Origin: Plutella xylostella | Taxonomy: Eukaryota; Arthropoda; Insecta; Lepidoptera; Plutellidae | NCBI RefSeq assembly: GCF_932276165.1 | Contig: NC_063992.1 | Span: forward strand, 10,736,001 to 10,800,000 | DNA: 64,000 nt | Direction: 5' to 3' | Shown: positions 61,201 through 64,000 of the stretch, one piece after another | Position numbering within the stretch: the stretch's first letter is position 1 | Layout: each line of letters opens with the position of its first letter | Translations under genes and position numbers: made by a program | Notes under the pieces: generated by a model | Databases searched by the model: none | Seen by the model: only the letters and a program-made list of their open reading frames with translations | Told to the model about the DNA's origin: nothing

Positions 61201-64000
61201 ACACAAAACTGCGTTGCGACTTCGCATCGCAATAACCTGCGACAGTAATCAAACATTTACCACAAAAAAACAGAAAAAAACTGCGCAGATTTTTGCGTAG
61301 GTCGTAACGTGTATATTTGTAGTCATGATTTGTATTATGAGCGTTAAACACAAATAAGCATGATACATACTTATTAAGGCAGTTGAACAACCCAAACGGA
61401 CAGGGTGTAAAATTTAGCCTTCAGGAATACAGCCGCTGGGAATTCATTGTAAAAACTGTATTGCAAAAGCATTCCTTATATGTATCGCACACTATGCTTT
61501 ACACTTACTATGTATAACATCTGGCCGCGGAGCAAAAGTCGCTGTGCCTCAATGTAATGCACGTTTTCTGTCAGTTTCAATAAAATATCTATCGATAGCA
61601 GACAGTTACTATCATAAGATTTTGACACATAAAAAGTTGTATTCTGTCAACATCATAAGGATAGTTCTCGGATAGTTCCATAAGACTTTGACTGTTACTG
61701 TTAGCTATTGATAGATATACTGCCAGTTTCTATAACTCTATCTATCTATAACTGGTAGTTACTTTCATACAATTTTGACAGATTGTTACTTTTGATTATG
61801 TCAAAATCGTATGAAAGTAACTGTCAGTTATGGATAGATAGAGATATAGAAACTGGCAGATAGAGACTGGTACTTTTAGTGTCTACATACCATAATATCC
61901 GTCTTCACATCCCTATTCCCGGCCTGCCCGTACGTGGGTATGTCTCCGAGCGTGCGGCAGAACTCGGCCGTGGCGTCCAGCGTCATGCTGGACCCGGGCT
62001 CGGGCTCCGGCAGCGGCTCCTCCTTCACTGCTGATAGAATGTCTTCCACCTGAGGAGGGGAGTTAAGGAACTTAGTTATGGGAACAGTGGGATTTGATAA
62101 AGTTTTATAATAAATAATGTAATTAATGCAAGATTAAGTAAACCGATCAATGATGTCATTCGTGCGTGATATACCAGTCGGTCGCTATTCGTCTATTGCG
62201 GGAACGACGTGCTATAAACTTCTCTCTTATCATTCGATGATGAGTTACCGCCATGGCTGCCATTTTGTTAATCTTAACAATAAAGATAGTCCCTCGTGCT
62301 TAGCTTACGCCATTGTCCAAGAGCTATCTATGGATAGTACCTGTAATGATGACCCTTAAGGGCTCCACCTCGTCTTCATCAGCTGGTGATGATGATGACA
62401 GCACGTACCTTGGGCAGCGCGGGCGGCTGGGCCTGCCTCAGGCGGCGCGCGCGGGCCCCACCTCGTCTTCATCAGCTGGTGATGATGATGACAGCACGTA
62501 CCTTGGGCAGCGCGGGCGGCTGGGCCTGCCTCAGGCGGCGCGCGCGGGCCCCACCTCGTCTTCATCAGCTGGTGATGATGATGACAGCACGTACCTTGGG
62601 CAGCGCGGGCGGCTGGGCCTGCCTCAGGCGGCGCGCGCGGGCCCCACCTCGTCTTCATCAGCTGGTGATGATGATGACAGCACGTACCTTGGGCAGCGCG
62701 GGCTGCTGGGCCTGCCTCAGGCGGCGCGCACGGGCCAGAGCGGTCTGCAGCTCGCCGTCGGGCTCCACCTCGTCTTCATCCACTTCTAGTTCCTTCTTCA
62801 GGAGCTCTGGCTTTACGTCTGGAATTAAAGCGTTTTGTTGAATTAGGTTTTGTTTTCCACTAAAAGGATTCCACTAGAAGTTTTGACACTAAATTTGGCT
62901 TAGATAGATAGATGGCATGCCTCAGGTTTGCTATAACGCGATTCAATGCTCGGTTTGTATAAAAAAAGATCCCGGCGAATTGAGAACCTCCTCCTTTTTT
63001 TGATGACTTTACAAACCGAGCATTGCATCGCGTTCTAGCAAACCCGAGGCATGCCTCGCCGAGGCGTGCGACAGGTTAGGTTGCTTCATGAATATCTTTA
63101 AATAATCTATCATGATCTTTTTCATAAGATATGAAAGTATCCCTCACCTGTGTCGTCGGTCTCGAGGGGCGCCGCGTTGGGATCGTAGTCGTCCACGTCT
63201 ATCGGCTCTTGCTTGGCGCGCTTGCGGTGTTTACCCTGCAACCAACATCATTATTGTTAAACTAATATACTTTTTCTTCTTATAGTGTCTGGGACAAACA
63301 CTAGGGCTAAACTATGACATCGTGGTGAGATTAGCCAGTTAGATTAGTTATCAATGCCTGACTGCCCAGGATGCGCCGGGTGTATCTAATATGTAAGGTA
63401 CAGTCGATACGTCATCGTCACTTAGGCCGGGGTCTCCTATTTACGCCGAAGGGCGCGTCCAGCGTCACGCCGTAGGCCGCGTCACAATGCTCACTATAGA
63501 AATGTACTGATGCGGTCTCCCTCACACGCCGACGTTGGCGCGTAGATGTAGTGAGCATCGTGACGCGGCCTACGGCGGTGACACTTGACGCGACCTACGG
63601 AGTAAATAGGAGACCCCGGCCTTAGGGAGTCTCTTTTCGTGCACCACTTAATAAAAACACAGGATCATAACAGTTACTACTGTTCTGGCAGACTCCAAAT
63701 TATGTAGTCCTTTATAAAACTTTTGTTTTACCTAAAAGGATTTTTTCATTTGTCCATCTAAACGGTTGAGTTCTTCATCCGTCTAATATTTCAGTATATG
63801 CTGTCTCTCTTATCATGTAAACCCCTTCTAATGCCTAGTTTCACCATAGTCTGTTAGATCATTAAATTCTTGATAGATGTGTCAAAAACATTACCCTCCT
63901 CCTTCGGCAGTCGGGTAAAAATCAACTTACTAATCCCTTGTTCTGATCTAACAAAGTATGGTGACACTGGGGCTAACCCCCCCAACGTACCTTCCTCTTG
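58257..64000 (-). CDS. SART1: SART1 / SNU66, U4/U6.U5 tri-snRNP protein, 3' part only
   Basis: Exons in minus order: 64000-63991 (partial), 63235-63148, 62818-62688, 62049-61891, 61125-61011, 60462-60288, 59873-59648, 58382-58257. All GT-AG, phases consistent. Recognised blocks: KRAKQEPIDVDDYDPN, DVKPELLKKELEVDEDEVEP, VEDILSAVKEEPLPEPEPGS, SMTLDATAEFCRTLGDIPTY, DFEREEMEIEESIEEDAG, the GVAGALQLALSKGYLE helix, LCPKEAFRYLSHKFHGKGPG, NKQEKRIKKA and the C-terminal LMKKMSSTDTPLNTLALLQE with KQKETHSAYIVLSG. Established: SART1 joins the tri-snRNP to the pre-spliceosome and acts in the nucleus; the N-terminal part with HIND motifs is beyond the window. The 62688 donor is duplicated four times downstream in a 93-bp array. 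Stop TAG 58257-58259. Confidence 0.95.
59983..60026 (+). repeat. AACCGACTTCAAAAAAAGGA-type repeat
   Basis: ACCGACTTCAAAAAAAGGAG then GAGGTTCTCAATTCGTCGG; a complement copy (AATTGAGAACCTCCTCCTTT) is at 62978-63000. A very common short dispersed sequence in Lepidoptera. Confidence 0.7.
60511..60595. mobile_element. small palindromic MITE, family A copy 3
   Basis: GTACAGTACAAGGCAGAGAA, then ATCTGACCC, pairs with AGTCAGGTTTCTCTGCACAT and GACCGTACC. Same family as 7101 and 20910. In the SART1 intron just upstream of the 60462 exon. Confidence 0.75.
61566..61860. repeat. two palindromic blocks sharing GATAGATA and AACTGGCAG words
   Basis: CTGCCAGTTTCTATAACTCT...CTTTCATACAATTTTGAC (61720-61785) pairs with GTCAAAATCGTATGAAAGTA...ATATAGAAACTGGCAG (61799-61860). 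The left block, 61573-61730 (ATCTATCGATAGCAGACAGT ... AGCTATTGATAGATATACTG), is a second, looser palindrome of related sequence. In a SART1 intron. Confidence 0.75.
62365..62771 (-). repeat. four 93-bp tandem copies of a SART1 exon end and 5' splice site
   Basis: The unit begins at 62365, 62458, 62551 and 62644, exactly 93 bp apart; the last merges into the true exon (62688 up to 62818). Each unit has the exon codons ending LRQAQ..ALPK, then CCAAG|GTACGTGCTG and a CATCATCATCACCAG acceptor-like string. Relative to the true exon, units lack 28 bp (encoding most of EPDGELQTALAR) and so are out of frame (DEDEVGPARAA-stop). Three units are identical except for one or two bases. The exon's own donor comes first in transcription, so the extra copies would be intronic. 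Confidence 0.95.
62912..63056. mobile_element. palindromic element with an inserted repeat in its loop
   Basis: ATGCCTCAGGTTTGCTATAA, CGCGATTCAATGCTCGGTTT, GTA pairs with TACAAACCGAGCATTGCATC, GCGTTCTAGCAAACCCGAGG, CAT. The loop (62962-63010) holds the GAGAACCTCCTCCTTTTTTT repeat. In a SART1 intron. Confidence 0.85.
63421..63625. mobile_element. palindromic MITE (205 bp)
   Basis: CTTAGGCCGGGGTCTCCTAT, TTAC at the left is matched by GTAAATAGGAGACCCCGGCC, TTAG at the right; inner arms GCCGTAGGCCGCGTCAC / GTGACGCGGCCTACGGC and GCTCACTA / TAGTGAGC also pair. In a SART1 intron, 200 bp upstream of the exon at 63235. Confidence 0.88.
63838..63975. repeat. palindromic dispersed repeat, also at 18528-18690
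   Basis: AGTTTCACCATAGTCTGTTA, GATCATTAAATTCTTGAT, AGATGTGTCAAAA pairs loosely with its right end (CTGATCTAACAAAGTATGGT, GACACTGGGGCTA). The same word order, AGTTTCACCATAGTCTGTTA ... ATTCTTGACAGGTGTGTCAA, occurs in WDR26 intron 4 at 18528-18692. Confidence 0.6.

Noticed and set aside
62365..62771. CRISPR-like array
   Set aside because: Units are contiguous with no spacers, and the context is an animal gene.
62313..62841. Two plus-strand frames of about 150 codons with a repeated 31-residue unit
   Set aside because: They arise because 93 bp is a multiple of three and the array is GC-rich; the array is explained by duplicated SART1 exon-intron sequence on the other strand.

Overview
The window looks like nuclear DNA of a moth or butterfly (Lepidoptera). 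The basis is split, intron-rich animal genes set in AT-rich DNA full of repeats of lepidopteran type: tRNA-derived SINEs, RTE/Jockey LINE tails ending in GATGAT runs, an 'AAAAAGGAGGAGGTTCTCAA' repeat, many small palindromic MITEs, and a Bel-Pao retrovirus-like provirus. The species cannot be told from the sequence. No bacterial-style operon, CRISPR array or rRNA is present.

Host genes, left to right: TRAPPC4 (+, 4 exons, complete), WDR26 (-, 11 exons, complete), OAF (+, 6 exons, complete), MRPS21 (-, 2 exons, complete), a WDR49/WDR64/'WDY'-type EF-hand plus WD40 gene (+, 20 exons, 30600-56002, 1,091 aa), and SART1/SNU66 (-, the last 8 exons only; its 5' part lies beyond the right edge). I rebuilt the exons by hand from GT/AG sites and checked that all phases close. 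Inside the 15.4-kb intron 3 of the WDY-like gene, on the opposite strand, lies a previously hidden four-exon gene for a 173-aa secreted DUF1091-type protein. Its own intron 2 carries an 8.3-kb Bel-Pao provirus with identical 204-bp LTRs, a 5-bp target duplication, one intact gag-pol frame and an env frame.

The genes are arranged as alternating head-to-head (WDR26/OAF, MRPS21/WDY-like) and tail-to-tail (TRAPPC4/WDR26, OAF/MRPS21, WDY-like/SART1) pairs. In all three tail-to-tail pairs I find AATAAA signals facing each other only 26-29 bp apart, which implies overlapping 3' ends. The genes have unrelated housekeeping roles: vesicle tethering, CTLH/GID ubiquitin ligase, secreted factor, mitochondrial ribosome, spliceosome.

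Mobile DNA: a LINE of the CR1/Jockey group with an intact 965-aa ORF2 (1-4495, left end outside the window), several LINE fragments, SINEs, about ten palindromic or TIR elements (one of 1,747 bp with 30-bp perfect TIRs and a 9-bp target duplication), and an orphan THAP zinc-finger exon.

The most interesting signals are: (1) repeated tandem duplications that span exon-intron junctions, two in WDR26 and a 4 x 93-bp array in SART1, in which the WDR26 exon copies keep the protein sequence by almost only synonymous changes but run into stop codons; (2) a strong plus-strand-biased excess of the word TATCA in the provirus; (3) the facing poly(A) signals.
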